From Diphasiastrum complanatum (taxonomy: Eukaryota; Streptophyta; Lycopodiopsida; Lycopodiales; Lycopodiaceae): a DNA stretch of 64,000 bases. Below are positions 12,571 to 25,256 of the stretch, piece by piece. Each line of letters opens with the position of its first letter. The first letter of the stretch is position 1. The position numbers and the translations under genes are program-made. The DNA lies in assembly GCA_029204225.1 (NCBI GenBank), contig CM055100.1, positions 47,382,516 to 47,446,515 of the forward strand, given 5' to 3'. The notes beneath the pieces were generated by a model. The model was not told the origin of the DNA. It worked only from the letters and a program-made list of their open reading frames with translations, and ran no database searches.

Positions 12571-13217
12571 TAAATTGACCAGGTTTGCACATACCAGAAT
12601 CGTCTACACGATCAAGATCAATCTATAGCAAAGTAATAGGTTGAGAATAGTTATTTCCCACTACCATGTGTCAAACGAACTCATGTTTCTTCATAGGATC
12701 TACACATGAATCTCTTTCAATGATTCCAATTGACGGACAATAAAATTTGAGTAAGCAAGTAATGCTTTTGTATATAATGATGTATCAAATCAAAGTTTTG
12801 AAAGTTTGAAACAAATGCATTCAAAATTGTCTATCATTATTGTAGAATAGCTTCTCCTTTATTAGAGGTGTTATCGTAGCATAAACTACTTACCACTGCT
12901 CAAGGTGATAAATCAATTATCATTCTTTCTCTTATTCTTCTCCTTGTATTTAGTTCGTTTGTTATTTTGCTTTTGCTTTTAGTGAATGTTGTTCTAAGAC
13001 ATAGGGTAACACCCTGCATTGCTAGTCTCATAATGCAGACTACTACGTTATCGACTTGCTAACCATGTGTAGGGCAAAATTCGATACATTAACAAGCATC
13101 CACCCAATGACCTAGCTTCATTTTAGCTCTCGTTTTGCACATGGTAGAATCTTGTAGAAACAACACAATAGTGTGCACCTATCCTCCTTGGTAAAGTTAT
13201 CTAACTATGGGCCCTCC

Positions 13218-13275
13218 TACTTTTTATGTACTTCTATTCTTGGATAGAACCTAACTCTGGTGTACATAAAAAGTA
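13218..13275. repeat. perfect 14 bp inverted repeat
   Basis: TACTTTTTATGTAC at 13218-13231 is the exact reverse complement of 13262-13275, with a 30 bp spacer. It could form a hairpin or be a short MITE relic. Confidence 0.8.
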
Positions 13276-14055
13276 TACCAAATTATATGCACATGCAACC
13301 AAATTCCAAGGACAAAGTAATAATTTGGATAGTAGATGCATTAGAACAATGTTCTACTAAATCAACATTATTAAAACGCACTTTGAAATGTTGTGAAAAA
13401 TCTTACAAAGTGTGTTCCAACATGATTGCAGCCCTATCATCAACGCATGAGTTTGGTAGAGCGATGAGCTTGGAGGGAGGTATAGGAGGAGTGTGAGAGG
13501 TTATGTTTGGGGTTACACTAGTTATGGTTAGCCAACTAGAAGCTAGCAAGAGTTAGTCAATGCCTAACCATACGTTAAGGAAAGCCCTTGCAAGATTGAA
13601 ACTAGATGTTAGACTATCTTGCCATCCATAGAGTAGATCCATACTCAACCCTTTCGAGTGGGAAACTATGCCATGAACTGATCAATCTCTAGAAAATAAG
13701 CGATGGCATCCTATACTTCCTTAGCCCACCTTCAATCCAAGAGATGCCTTGTCCTAGTACTGGACCAATCATGAAGAATCTCAATACCCCAAACATGGAA
13801 TGATAATTTATTAATAGTTTCGATGGCCCATACCCTCAAAGTAAAAATAACTTCAATTCATGCCTATCCCATACTACTGCATGTATAGTACAACCCCACT
13901 CTTGATGTCCATCCAATAGTTATTCACCACCAATCAACTGTAATTCCAATGGCATTTGCATGTGCTAATCAACTAGAGCTATGTCTAGTTAATTTATGTT
14001 GTCCACAAATTTCATATAGGTTACCTTGGCCTAGGGTTAGAGCTAATCAACCACA

Positions 14056-14640
14056 ATCAATTTGATGTAACATTCTTTCCTCCCTAGATACATTTATGTC
14101 CTCATAAAGGGAAGCTAGGGAAACTCTCCATTAAGCTCCTAGCCAACTCGCGAGCACGATTAATTTGTGATTTACCTTTTCAACAAACAAACTACTCAAA
14201 GACCAAGGTGTATTGGATGAAATGTTTTATTCAGCTATTGATAAACACAACTAGCACAAACCTACATTGCAGCCAAAAGCCTTACCTAGATTTTGTTTTA
14301 CAATGAAGAAAGGCCGGATACCATAACATATTGATTAGTAGGAAAGATTGGTTCAGACCAACACCTACAAAATTATACATGAATGAGCTAGCACTCGACT
14401 CTTTTTTGGTGTGGAGCTGAGCCTGCATTCCTTCTAGCGAGCTTGCTACTTCCAAAAGTAAGTGAATCTCCTTCTTGCACACTGATTATAAGTATGCTCA
14501 CATGATAGACAAGATGCATTATGACTTCTTTGAATATTTCTAGTTGATAAGCTAAAGAATAAACTAGCTTCACTATTTTGAATTGTCCATAATACCTAGC
14601 AATTAGTTTGAAATGCTTTGTACTTTGCATTACTTTTGAG
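14056..14640 (-). pseudogene. Ty3/gypsy pol C-terminus (integrase tail) relic
   Basis: On the minus strand, 14630 to about 14480 encodes KHFKLIARYYGQFKIV followed by AYQLEI and a YHVS block. This is the recognisable end of plant gypsy integrase (normally K-LSPRFYGPF...AYRLELP...HPVFHVS). Further left, around 14170-14060, a broken frame gives FPSF and GGKNVT words that match the usual end of gypsy polyproteins. Stops and frameshifts make it non-functional. No upstream RT or RNase H is visible. Confidence 0.65.
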
Positions 14641-15676
14641 TCTTTTGGTTTTCAAGGATAAACCCAATCACTTCAAACTCTCAAGTGACCTTTTCAAACC
14701 TAGAGTTCTCCAAACGAATAATTGTAGTAGAGACATGATGTGCAAAGGTGCATGCACAAGCTGATTTTCATAGTGCCAATAGACATGCATGCACATTCTT
14801 CTTTCCTCTCAACCTATGTATATTTTTTAAACCTTCTCATATTTCATGTAACATCAAGAATGATCAATTTCAAGTAACTACTCCATTCAAAAGCATATTA
14901 TTCTTTTGAAATGAAATCTTGACAATTGGCAAAGTCATTCATTGAGTACATCCGCTAGGATGTAGGTTGGGCATGCAATTTGTTTGTATCATTTTATGGA
15001 GGTCATAATGCCCCAATTGCATGGAGAACATTCATCACTAGAATTCATGCTAGAACAATTGAGTTGTAGCATTAATGTTGCTATGCTTCTCAAGCATATA
15101 GCTCAAATGTTTTGCTCTTTGCTTGAATAGTTTTGCATGTAATGAGAATATTTAAGGACGCTAATCATCCAACAAAATATAATAATTTGTTGGTAACATG
15201 CAAAATTCAAACAAACAAGCATGCATTTATTTTCTTTCGGCCCCTCATGCATGTACTACATACACATCGCAAGTTCCAATTTGGTAATTTCATTCAGTAG
15301 ACACTACCATATCTTAAAATCCAAACAATAATATTAAGAAGGAATTGTGGATGACGTTAATAGTTGGTGACATTCGATCCATCCTTTTAGAACATAATCA
15401 AATTATATAGTCAGGTTGTGAAGTTCAATGCATTACCCGCATTAACATGCTCACGTTAAAAAAGGTTCATCTTAAAAATTTCCTTTGTAGAGTGCGAAAA
15501 TGAGAATTCTATTTTCGTATATATAAACTTAATATTATATTATATTATGATTCGGATCTTATCTGAGGATGAGTGCTTTATCAATACCCATAAACCATTA
15601 GGTAAGGTAGACTAGAGATCGATTTTCAACATTATTGTCATGTAGGAACTCATAACCAAAAAGGAGCATGAGATCT

Positions 15677-15791
15677 AACCCTACCGCTAGGTTATTGTTA
15701 AAAAGAGCTGTGTTCTTAAAGTAAACCCTGATCCAACCCTACCACTAGGTTATTGTTAAAAAGAGTTGTGTTCTTAAACTAAACCTTAAAC
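15677..15791 (+). repeat. 58 bp tandem duplication
   Basis: Two adjacent copies of AACCCTACC(G/A)CTAGG followed by TTATTGTTAAAAAGAG and TGTGTTCTTAAA, with a few substitutions. Confidence 0.9.
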
Positions 15792-16072
15792 CAAACGTAG
15801 ACATATAACTAGATATCAATTAATAAAGTAGATGGTTGACAAATCTTCTTCCTTACGCAAATACATAAAGCATCCAAAGCAAACACATGCTTGTAAGCAG
15901 ATACATGCCACAAGAGAATCAAGACATGTGAACAGAAATGACTTCTAATCTTGTTAGTAGAAGGAATCTATGGTCTTTTCTCTTATCTTTCACTTGCTTA
16001 AATTTTTCCCCTCTTACTATATTCCCATTTCTGAATGATGGGAAATCTCCATGCTCTCTTTTTGAGTGCTAG

Positions 16073-16074
<2 letters not shown>

Positions 16075-16124
<50 letters not shown>
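16075..16124. repeat. (TC)n microsatellite
   Basis: About 25 TC units, uninterrupted. Confidence 0.97.
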
Positions 16125-16127
<3 letters not shown>

Positions 16128-17685
16128 GGTGATGTTATTTACTTGTAGATTTTTAAGAATGTTTTTTTGAAGGCATACTTAAATCCACCCAAGATTGCAA
16201 AGTGCAACATAATCAGTGAAATCAATTGCAGTTATTGTCAAAATGGTACTTTGATATCATAATGGCTTTTTGAAAAATATCAGAGGTATACCCTACTTTA
16301 CATGCTTCTTAAGCATAATTTCAGAAAAGGTGCATATTGAAATGAAGGGCGTGCGACACTGATTTATAAGAAACTCTTGACTTTTAAAGATCTAGCATCA
16401 AAAACAAAATCTAAGCATGTTAGTGCTTGTCTATTTAAGCTTGTTCAGGAAAACATGCATTAGAAATTCACAATTGTAGTGATTGAAATAGGGCTTCTCT
16501 AGCCCATTGCAAAGCGGAACTATAAGTGCTAAAGGTAATCGTAGCATCAATAGCATGAGCAGTAGAATAGCCAGAAATTTACGCATGTGACTAGTAAATC
16601 ACAAGCTTGTTTAAAAGGAAAACAAACTATGATTGGTTTGATATGTTGAATCTATGCACAAAGTTTCAGCTTGGTATAATTTATTTTGTGAAAGGCATCA
16701 AAATTATGATAGGTGGAGAGTTTTGAATAGAACTTGTAAAATTTTGGACACTCTAGTAATAGATGCCAAACAGATTTTTCTAGTTCCAAAATTTTCTATT
16801 GTTCAGGAATAGATGCCAAACAGATTTTTTCAGGATGGTGTTGTATTACTATGTACATGGTGTATAGTAATTAATAGCTGGTCTATGAAGACTAAAGAAC
16901 ATCATGTTCTTATATGTTCTTTGTTTCACATTAGGTATAAGCCACTTTTGTGAACCAAAAACTTTGGCATGCATCAACTCTCTCACCCTAATTACATCAC
17001 TTTTGCAACATTGTCATGATTCTACTTGCAACATAGCTTCTATGGTTAAAAGTTGTGTATATTGCACACCTTGATGTCTTTCTTTACAAGATCGTATATA
17101 ACCATATACATGATGGTTCAACTAAAACTTCTATATAAAAATGTAGTTAGGTCACACAACTTGTTATGCTTCTTTATCTAAGATAAAATATATTTGGGAT
17201 TTTTCTATGAACCTTATTATAGTTCACACACTTCATGTGACATAGATAAAAAACACATTTTTATGAAAGTACGGCTTTTCTATTAGATGATGGTTAAACC
17301 TATTAGCTACACCAAAAAATCCTAATATAAATGACAAAATTTATGTCTTTTTTTGTTTGGAGATTTGTGTCGATCACTTTTTGAAGTACTGAACTAATTT
17401 ACACATGCTCCTAGTAATACATGGATTTCAAATAACATGTCATTTGATGAATTTGTACTTAATTGCAAGGAAAACCTAATTGTTTTAAAATATCATCAAA
17501 CATAGTATGACGTGTTAGTATATTGTATGCCTTGACATTGTAACATACGTAATTCTTTAATATTTCAATTCTCTTATATAGCAACAATTGTCAATTGTCA
17601 TAAGTAGACTAATTCTACACGTGGATAATAATTGTTTTTGTATACGATGGCTATCTTTCTCATTGTACTAATAGTTACATGTGTA

Positions 17686-17686
<1 letters not shown>

Positions 17687-17764
<78 letters not shown>
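17687..17764. repeat. (TC)n microsatellite
   Basis: About 39 TC units, uninterrupted. Confidence 0.97.
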
Positions 17765-17766
<2 letters not shown>

Positions 17767-19281
17767 GGACTCCATTTGACTATGATGGCCGCATTTTTTG
17801 AGTAGTTTCCATCAAGACTTTCATTGCTGCTTGTTGGTGGAAATGTGCACCTAAAAAGATGAATTTTTATAGCTGTTGGTCACTGGTTTGGTTATCTATC
17901 ACATAATGATGCAAAATGTAGCCAGCGGTAGATCGTTGCCTATGTATGGGAGTTGTTTGATCAATACTAATGAATGCTTGTCTTACTATGCATACATTGT
18001 ATGGGCACCCATATCCCGGTATGCTACAGCACGATTACATACTTCTACACATTAAGGCTCTTCTTTGCCTAGTAAGGAATTGTAAACGAAGCTCTCTAGA
18101 AAGGTATGTTCTTATATCTAATTTAGCATACACAAAAATTTTGCTTATATTTGAGTGAGAAGTATAGTAAATAAGATCATAAGGTTACTACTTAATGTGA
18201 TCAATATCTACAGATTCTTGTTACCGAAATAAGTAGACATTAGCAAATGTGTATTGCTCTTACAAATCGACGATCTACCTTGAGATACGTTACTTCTAGA
18301 AGGTATTACGAATTCAACTTGGGAATCACGAACATGACTACCTCTCAAGAAAAACCTACTACACGCATTCAGGTATAACTTCATGCAAACCCCAACTACC
18401 TATATGAGCTTTCGAATGATGGAATGGTTATGGGTAAAACTCTATGTGTTCCATTTAGGCTTAAAACTGTGCTGCTTTGTATTAATACACTTCACAACAT
18501 TCCTTTAATAGTGGTTTGATAAACAGGTTGCAACTAAACATTACAAGTACATAACTGTTTAGGGTACTATCAATGCTTATAACCATAGAAAACTCTATAT
18601 AAACAACCTTACCCACATGGATGTAAAGGGCTTTTACGTATTTACGAGTATAAGTGAAAGTTTAGTGGCATTGGAAAGCATGGATTTGCTCAGTATGTAC
18701 CACACTCGTATGAGACTAATAGACTGGTCTTAGGGGTCAAAATGGTATGGAGGTACTCTGATACCCACGAGAAATAACACATTTTACTTGTTGCACTAAA
18801 ACATGGATACGCTCTGTTACCGACTCCTATGGCCAAACTATACCTTTTCAATTGGTAGTGTTTGATTATGGCTTCGTCGTATTATGCTATGTGATTGTTG
18901 TATAATAATAGGTACACTTGCCTTGTACGGATCAGTATGGCAGATGCCCTGATACGGTAATAGAAGGGCAAGACCTACGATGTGAAAAAAAAAAATTTGG
19001 TAGGGAAGATTGGACTAATGTTTATACATTTCACTTAAGCTGATAGTGAATCTTGTTTCAGACATGGATGACAACTAATGCTCAGCTATACCACCCGTCT
19101 TCCTCACCGAACTAACTCATGCGGTTGTGTTTTGTGGGATGGTGGCAGGGGTCTTCTAAAATTTGCTTCACTTTATGGTACTTTGTGCTGTAAGTTTTAT
19201 TCAGCTTTGTGTAAACATGTTATGCTATAAGACGAAAGGATTCAAAGGATTTGGTCTTGAATTGTCAAGGGGGACTATGTG

Positions 19282-19284
<3 letters not shown>

Positions 19285-19373
<89 letters not shown>

Positions 19374-19395
19374 CCCCCCCACACACACACACACA
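19285..19395. repeat. (TC)n, poly-C and (AC)n compound microsatellite
   Basis: TC units run to 19369, followed by a C run and then AC units to about 19395. Confidence 0.97.
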
Positions 19396-19787
19396 TTGTA
19401 GGATCGTCTATCAATTGGCCATAGTAATTTACAAAAACAAAACACTATACACCCCTTCCATGGGTACACATTTCTTTGCAAGCACTAGCAATGTTCGACC
19501 TAATAAAACATCCATTCGTTAAGGGGACCACTTTTCATTTTGTGTTTTCTAATACAAGGGCATGTATGGTGAAAACCTCTATGAACAAAGGACCAAATGA
19601 TTGCATGGTGGTATAATGATGGTATAGCCAATCAATGCTTTTTATTTGATCTTTGTTGGAATGATTGATAATTACCATTGATGTAATAAAAAAAGTGTGT
19701 TAAAGTGAATGGTTAAAGTTTTAATGCCATTATTGGAAAACATCACCCTTACATATATATATAAGTGGGTATGTGTGACTGAATTCG

Positions 19788-21410
19788 ACCAATTCTTGGC
19801 TCGATGGGCCTAGAATCCCAAGATTGCATTTAGGGTTTCTGGTTCGGATGCACATTTTGTTGTAAGTACTAAACCGTTTGGAGTCCGGTTTAATCCTGTG
19901 GATTCGTCTCGGCGTGAAGCACATGACGGAATAGACGGTTTGAAAAATAGACTCCGTTCGACGACACTGGACCAATTCTTGAGAATGTTGGAAAGTACTT
20001 CATTTAGTGGCATTCCCCTCAACAGAAAGGGCGTTTCCGGACAAACGGTGGTGGAATTGAGCTGCAAATGGTCCTGTGGGTTCGTGTCCGAGCCCACAAA
20101 TCTTTCGACACCTCCCGTACGAAGTTCAGACCGTTTTTTATTGAATCCGACCAATTACTGGCTCGATGGGCCTAGATTTCCAAAACTGTGTTTCCGGACG
20201 CATGTTTTGTTGTGAGTATTGAACTGTTTGGAGCCCGGTTTAGTGTTGTGGGTTCATCTCGGTACTCCTTGATCAATGAGAGTTTTTCAAGCTCTCAAGA
20301 GTATGACTACATAGAGATGGTGGTCACCTTTGGTTGATAGCGAATATTCATGCAGCTTAGGACAGAATAGACGGTCTGAAAAATGGACTTCGTTTGGCGA
20401 CATTGGACCAATTCTCGAAGATGCTGGAAAGTAGTCCATTTAGTGGCATTCCCCTCGGTAGAAAGGGTGTTTCCGGACAAATGACATTGAAATTGAGCTG
20501 CAAATGGTCCTGTGGTTTCATGTCGAGCCACGAACCTGTGGACGCCTCTCGTCTGAAGTTTTGACCGTTTTTTATTGAATCCGACCAATTCCTGGTTCGA
20601 CGAGCCTAGAATCCCAGGACTACATTTAGGGTCTCTAGTCGGACGCACATTTCATGTTGAACCGTTTGAATAGACATTCTGAAAAATGGACTCCGTTCGA
20701 CGACACTGCACCGATTCTCGAAGATGTTGGAAAGTAGTCCCTTTAGTGGCATTTCTCCCGACAAAAAGGGCGTTTCTGGACAAACGACATCGGAGTTGAG
20801 CTACAAATGGTCCTGTGGGTTTGTGTCGAGTCCACGAACCTATGGACACCTCCCATCTAAAGTTCTGACCTTTTTGACTTAATCTAACCAATTCCTGGCT
20901 CGACGGGCCTAGAATCCCAGGACTACATTTTTGGATGCATGTTTCGCTGTGAGTACTGAATCGTTTGGAGTCCGGTTTAGTGCTGCGGGTTCATCTCGGC
21001 GTGCAGCATAGGACAAAACAGACGGTTTGAAAAATGGACTCCGTTCAGCGACACTGGACCAATTTTCGGGAATGTTGGAAAGTAGTCCATTTAGTGGCAT
21101 TCCCCCCGACAGAAACGACGTCTATGGACAAACGACATCGGAATTGAGCTGCAACTGGTCCTGTGGGTTTGTGTCGAGCCCACGAACAGTTGGACACCTC
21201 CTGTTCGAGGTTTTGACTGTTTTTCACTCCCCTCGACAAAAAGGGCATTTTCGGACGCATTCCCCCTCTCCTCCCCCGACAGAAAGGGCGTTTCCGGACA
21301 AATGACATTGAGATTGAGCTGCAAATGGTCCTGTGGATTCATGTCGAGCCACAAACCTGTGGACACCTCCCGTCCGAAGTTCTGACCGTTTTTTTACTGA
21401 ATTTTGACTG
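19788..21410. repeat. satellite-like tandem array, unit about 300-430 bp
   Basis: The phrase ACCAATTCCTGGCTCGA(C/T)G followed by GGCCTAGAATCCCA recurs near 19788, 20148, 20582 and 20886. Between recurrences the order of words is constant: GTTTGGAGTCCGGTTTA, CATCTCGGCGTG, GACGGTTTGAAAAATGGACT, AATGTTGGAAAGTAGTCCA, AGAAAGGGCGTTTCCGGACA, GAGCTGCAAATGGTCCTGTG, then GACACCTCCCGT. Units differ by deletions and substitutions, and the last one is internally rearranged. Open frames on both strands reflect its GC-richer composition and have no family resemblance, so I treat this as non-coding satellite or old LTR-derived repeat. Confidence 0.85.
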
Positions 21411-22287
21411 ATCCCACTCTTGATCCTCATCAACACTTGAACTTGTTAGCATGTGGAAGACGTTCTTATAGAATAAGCCAACCGCCTTCGCGTGTTTTAG
21501 TTTCTGTGATCTTTATTCAGCTGTAGCAGCTGAAATCTTTTGGAGTTGTTATGATGTGCTCCATCGTGCTCCATATGGAAATGTGAGATGCTAGTTTAGG
21601 CTTTGGACTTGATTTTGTGGGACTGAGATGGAAATTTTAAGTGAAGAGGAGATGCTTAGATTGTTTATGGATGAAGGGACTCATGTTCATTACCCTTTGA
21701 GACCTCCTCCACAAATCTCATTATTTGTTGTGATGTGCAAAGTGTGGGTCTTACTCTCTCTCAGACTGAACAACACAAATGCATAAGAACTGAGACACTT
21801 CGTCAACCTACTTCATTATGCCATTCTTTGGGGAATATGGATCCATTGTTTCCTCCATGGCAAATGCAAGAGCTCTGGACTTAGCCTTTTGCACACACGA
21901 ATGCTTTATTGAGGAGCTTGCTGGCATCTAGTATGAAATGATGACATATGACAGATTGCCTCACAAATATTTTGAGCTGCCTGAATGATTATGACGAAGG
22001 CTGAATACCCACCAAGAGCAGCTATCGTAGTTGAGACAGCCGAAATCGACTATGACCTTCTGCTAAACTCAGATCTGTAAGCTCTTATGCTTTGCTACAC
22101 CTCCCAACAGACTATGTAATGCATGCATGATGATCACCCGTTCCACTGGCTACCCATAGGCACTTACCTCTGTGATCTCCTTTGAAACGGTAGGGTAATT
22201 CGAGGTAGTGTGAGAGGGAGAGAGGTAGCATGAGGGCATAGGGAACAGGGCGGGGCACAGGGTGATTCGAAGTAGCGTGGGGTAGAA
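21411..22287. other. intergenic, no gene seen
   Basis: No conserved motif is recognised. The 3' part borders the G/GC/GA compound repeat. Confidence 0.35.
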
Positions 22288-22446
<159 letters not shown>

Positions 22447-22469
22447 GGATTCCATGTATTGGAGAGAGT

Positions 22470-22720
22470 GGAAAATCTATGTATGCATAGGGAAGAGGAC
22501 CCATGCATCCTCCTCCCCCCCCATACATGCATCCTCTTTTTTTAAATTTTTAGTTCAAAAATGTGTATGCATGGGTGAGGGGAGGATGATGCATGGGTCC
22601 CCACCCATGCATACAAAAGTGTATGTAATTTTAAATACACACACACACACACACACACACAAGTTGTGAGTGCCCGTCATTGACAGGCAATGGCGGCCGA
22701 CGATCTAGTGAGGGTCGATG
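22470..22720 (-). mobile_element. Helitron-like 3' terminus with flank, copy a
   Basis: Read on the minus strand, this copy carries GGCCGCCATTGCCTGTCAATGACGGGCACTCACAACTTG (split here as GGCCGCCATTGCC, TGTCAATGACGGGCACTC, ACAACTTG). It corresponds to the terminus at 36107-36202, but CTAG has become CTTG. Homology to the 36.2 kb copy continues past the end into TATTTAAA, TTACATAC and repeated CATGCATCCTCCTCCCC words. The two copies therefore share flank as well as terminus and form an inverted pair 13.5 kb apart. Confidence 0.6.
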
Positions 22721-22765
22721 ATTTGGAAGATGGCTGAATGAGAAAGAGGGTTGGATCGCCTTCTT

Positions 22766-22830
22766 CTAGTTGTAAGTGCCCGTCGTTGACGGAGGCCAAT
22801 CTAGGTGGCGGCCGATGATTTGGAAGATGG
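22766..22830 (-). mobile_element. Helitron-like 3' terminus, copy b
   Basis: On the minus strand the end reads CCGTCAACGACGG, then GCACTTACAACTAG at 22766. A 5 bp-stem hairpin sits about 10 bases from the CTAG end. Inside it is the conserved CATCGGCCGCCACCTAGAT block. Outside the CTAG the flank differs from copy a and from the 36.2 kb copy. Confidence 0.65.
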
Positions 22831-23451
22831 CTGATCTCGAGTCTTTGGAAAAATTCGAGTCCATGGAAAAACTCGAGCCTTCGGAAAAGTTTGAGTCTTC
22901 AAAAAAATTCTAGTCTTCTGAAAAATTGGAGTCTTTGAAAAAAAAATCGAGTCTGAGAAAAAATTCTAGTCTTCGAAAAAATTCTAGTCTTCGAAAAAAT
23001 TCAAGTCCTTTGAAAAATTCAACGTGACAGTACAAAGGGTCCTTTGATCCTTCGGAAAAATTTGAGTCGATAGTTTGAGGCTCGAAAATTTGAGTCCTTC
23101 GGAAAAACTCGACACTCGAAAAATTCAAGACTCGATTTTTTCCTAAGAACTCGAATTTTTCGAGTCCTTCGGAAAAAAAATTCGAGACTCGAGTCCTTCG
23201 CATCGTAGAAAGAAAAGAAGAGAATTTTTTGCGAAAGTGAATTTTTCGCAACTCGAAAGAGAGAATTTTCGTGAAAAATTCGCGCCAGAGAATTTTTCGC
23301 GATTTGAAAGAGTGAATTTTCTCAAAAAATTCGCGAAAGAGGAAATTTTTTGTGACTCGAAAGAGAGATTTTTTCACGAAAAATTCGCGAAAGAGAATTT
23401 TTCACGACTCAAAAGAGAATTTAATTTTTCGAGTCCTTCGAAAAAAATTCG

Positions 23452-23457
<6 letters not shown>
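22831..23457. repeat. short-period array of TTCGAGTC / GAAAAATTCG words
   Basis: Imperfect units of about 15-20 bp combine TTCGAGTC, TTCGGAAAAA and, towards 23457, TTCGCGAAAGAGAATTTTTC. The array lies directly internal to terminus copy b. Frames across it encode monotonous Phe/Ser/Arg-rich peptides and are not genes. The word set overlaps that of the large array at 30.0-33.3 kb. Confidence 0.9.

Positions 23458-23507
<50 letters not shown>
23458..23507. repeat. (CT)n microsatellite
   Basis: About 25 CT units ending the TTCGAGTC array. Confidence 0.97.
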
Positions 23508-23632
23508 GTGACGGCTGATGATTTGGAAGATGGTTGAATGAGGGAGAAGGTTGGATCGCCTTCTTCTAGTTGTAAGTGCCCGTCGTTGACAGAGGCCGAT
23601 CTAGGTGGCGGTCGATGATTTGGAAGATACAT
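23508..23632 (-). mobile_element. Helitron-like 3' terminus, copy c
   Basis: The minus-strand end reads GTCAACGACGGGCACTTACAACTAG, split as GTCAACGACGGGCAC and TTACAACTAG, with the last base at 23566. It lies exactly 800 bp from copy b. Both copies share the outside flank GATCGCCTTCTT, so b and c arose by duplication of a segment rather than by two insertions. Of the termini seen, this one is placed best to be the 3' end of the minus-strand Helitron whose helicase lies at 25.3-27.8 kb; that link is inference. Confidence 0.6.
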
Positions 23633-25256
23633 TTGTATATATGACATGTATGATAAACACAAAAAAGTCTATGTCAACTATAAAGTTTACACTTGAAATT
23701 GATATTATACACAACTCTCTTATTTCTGATTAGTGTAGTTCAATCTATATAATGTCAAAGTTCAAAGCGTATGTTGATTAGAGTCACTTCATGATATATG
23801 ATGATTTCTTGCATTCAGAAAAGCAAATCATAGTAGTGACTGATGATAAAGAAACCTCCAACATCTGAGCAAATTAAACTTGTTTGAGCAAGTTGTGAAT
23901 CAACAATCAATGTAAATAAGAATGTCTTCCTATCAATAGTTTATCTGCAAGCACAAACCTAAAGAAAGTTTGTGGCAATTAAGTTTTCCTCTATAAACTA
24001 ATGCAATGATACACTCCCAAATAAAAAGAAAATTTTGAAATATATAAAAATGAAGCAACTACTTAGGATTTTGTGTTGCACCAGAATAAATGCTCCATGG
24101 CAAATTAGATTAGAATGGATGACGTGAAAGTCACATTTTGGCTTCTCAACAAATTGGACCACCATTAGCTAATGAACAAAAATTTGCGGGTGGTCGAAGG
24201 TGGCAGGGAATGTGTATGTGTGTGTGTAAGTGTGTGTGTGTGTGTGTGTTTACTTTTATTCAACGATGTGTGTGCCTGTGTGTCTGTGTGTGTATTCAGT
24301 GTGTGGGTTTGAAAAACATTCATCACAAAAACTCAAACTGTTACAAAAAATTGAAACAACAACAATTTCATATTCCAATATTTTTAAGAAATAGACATCA
24401 GGTCATTTGATAAATCAGAAACCAATACCTGGGCATACACCAGGTTTTCTAACATTGGCTCAAAGTCAGTAAGTTTAACAATACTAACATGTCTCCAAAC
24501 ATATGCCACATTACTGAGTAGCATATCTACATCTAATAGGAATTGATATTCTCTTGGAATAAAACATCTTCTCCTTTGTTGTTGGAATATGAACTCCGCG
24601 TAAGCTTCTATCAACCACAAACTGGAGCAGCAAGACACCTCATCACTGAAACAAAATAGCTCCATCAAGTCTCGCACAAAAGTCCTGTGATTTATGTAGA
24701 TCTTCGACATCTGCAACACCACCAAGAATGTCAGAAAAAAAATGTACATACAACAACACATAATCTTAACAACATATGATAACTCTGCATTCGACAATTG
24801 CAAACCAGAAACAACAAACAACTCACCAGAAACAACATTACTAACATAACCAATTGCATCAACCTGGTACAGTTCATAGCTTGCATTATGTCTTCCATGT
24901 CACATAGAGCTTTATCTATGACAACTTTACTAACATTTTCACCGCTTCCACCCTCCAAAACCTCAAATTAGTGAACGTAATCCTCAACCAAGAGACACTC
25001 AACGGCCTTCCATAACTATATCCAAGAACCTCCTTCTACACAAACTTCTCCGTGTACAAAATTTGACAAATTTTTCTCTCCAAATCTAACTCGAACTCTA
25101 CCCTACATCCCAAATACTAAGTCTAACTCCAAATCTAACTCCAATTCTAACTCTACCCTACATCCCAAATGCTAAGTCTAACTCCAATTCTAACTCTAAT
25201 AACTGTACCTTGCATCTCAAAACCATAAACCATAGGACGTTACTTCAAACTTACCA
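23633..25256. other. region between Helitron helicase and terminus
   Basis: It contains a (TG)n-rich stretch (24211-24300) and a small tandem repeat of TCTAACTC(C/G)AA and CCCTACATCCCAAAT words at 25077-25200. It also holds an unassigned minus-strand frame of 145 codons (24384-24821) with the block SLWLIEAYAEFIFQQQRRR, which I cannot assign; it could be a captured host exon. No helicase motif remains here. Confidence 0.4.
24211..24300. repeat. imperfect (TG)n microsatellite
   Basis: TG runs interrupted by a short non-repeat spacer. Confidence 0.9.

Larger units (their letters stand above)
11711..14055. other. intergenic, MIC10 3' region and AT-rich DNA
   Basis: No gene is supported. The first few hundred bases probably include the MIC10 3' UTR, though no canonical poly-A signal stands out. 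The interval includes a 118 bp-spaced duplication (12347-12570) and an inverted repeat (13218-13275). The part next to 14055 may be LTR sequence of the gypsy relic. Confidence 0.4.
14641..19284. other. AT-rich intergenic DNA
   Basis: I see no supported gene. The interval contains two CT microsatellites, a 58 bp tandem duplication and many short frames without family resemblance. Unrecognised old transposon sequence is likely but cannot be named. Confidence 0.45.

Noticed and set aside
19730-21436. Several open frames of 60-114 codons in the satellite-like region
   Set aside because: They repeat with the tandem units on both strands and show no conserved domain, so they are by-products of composition.
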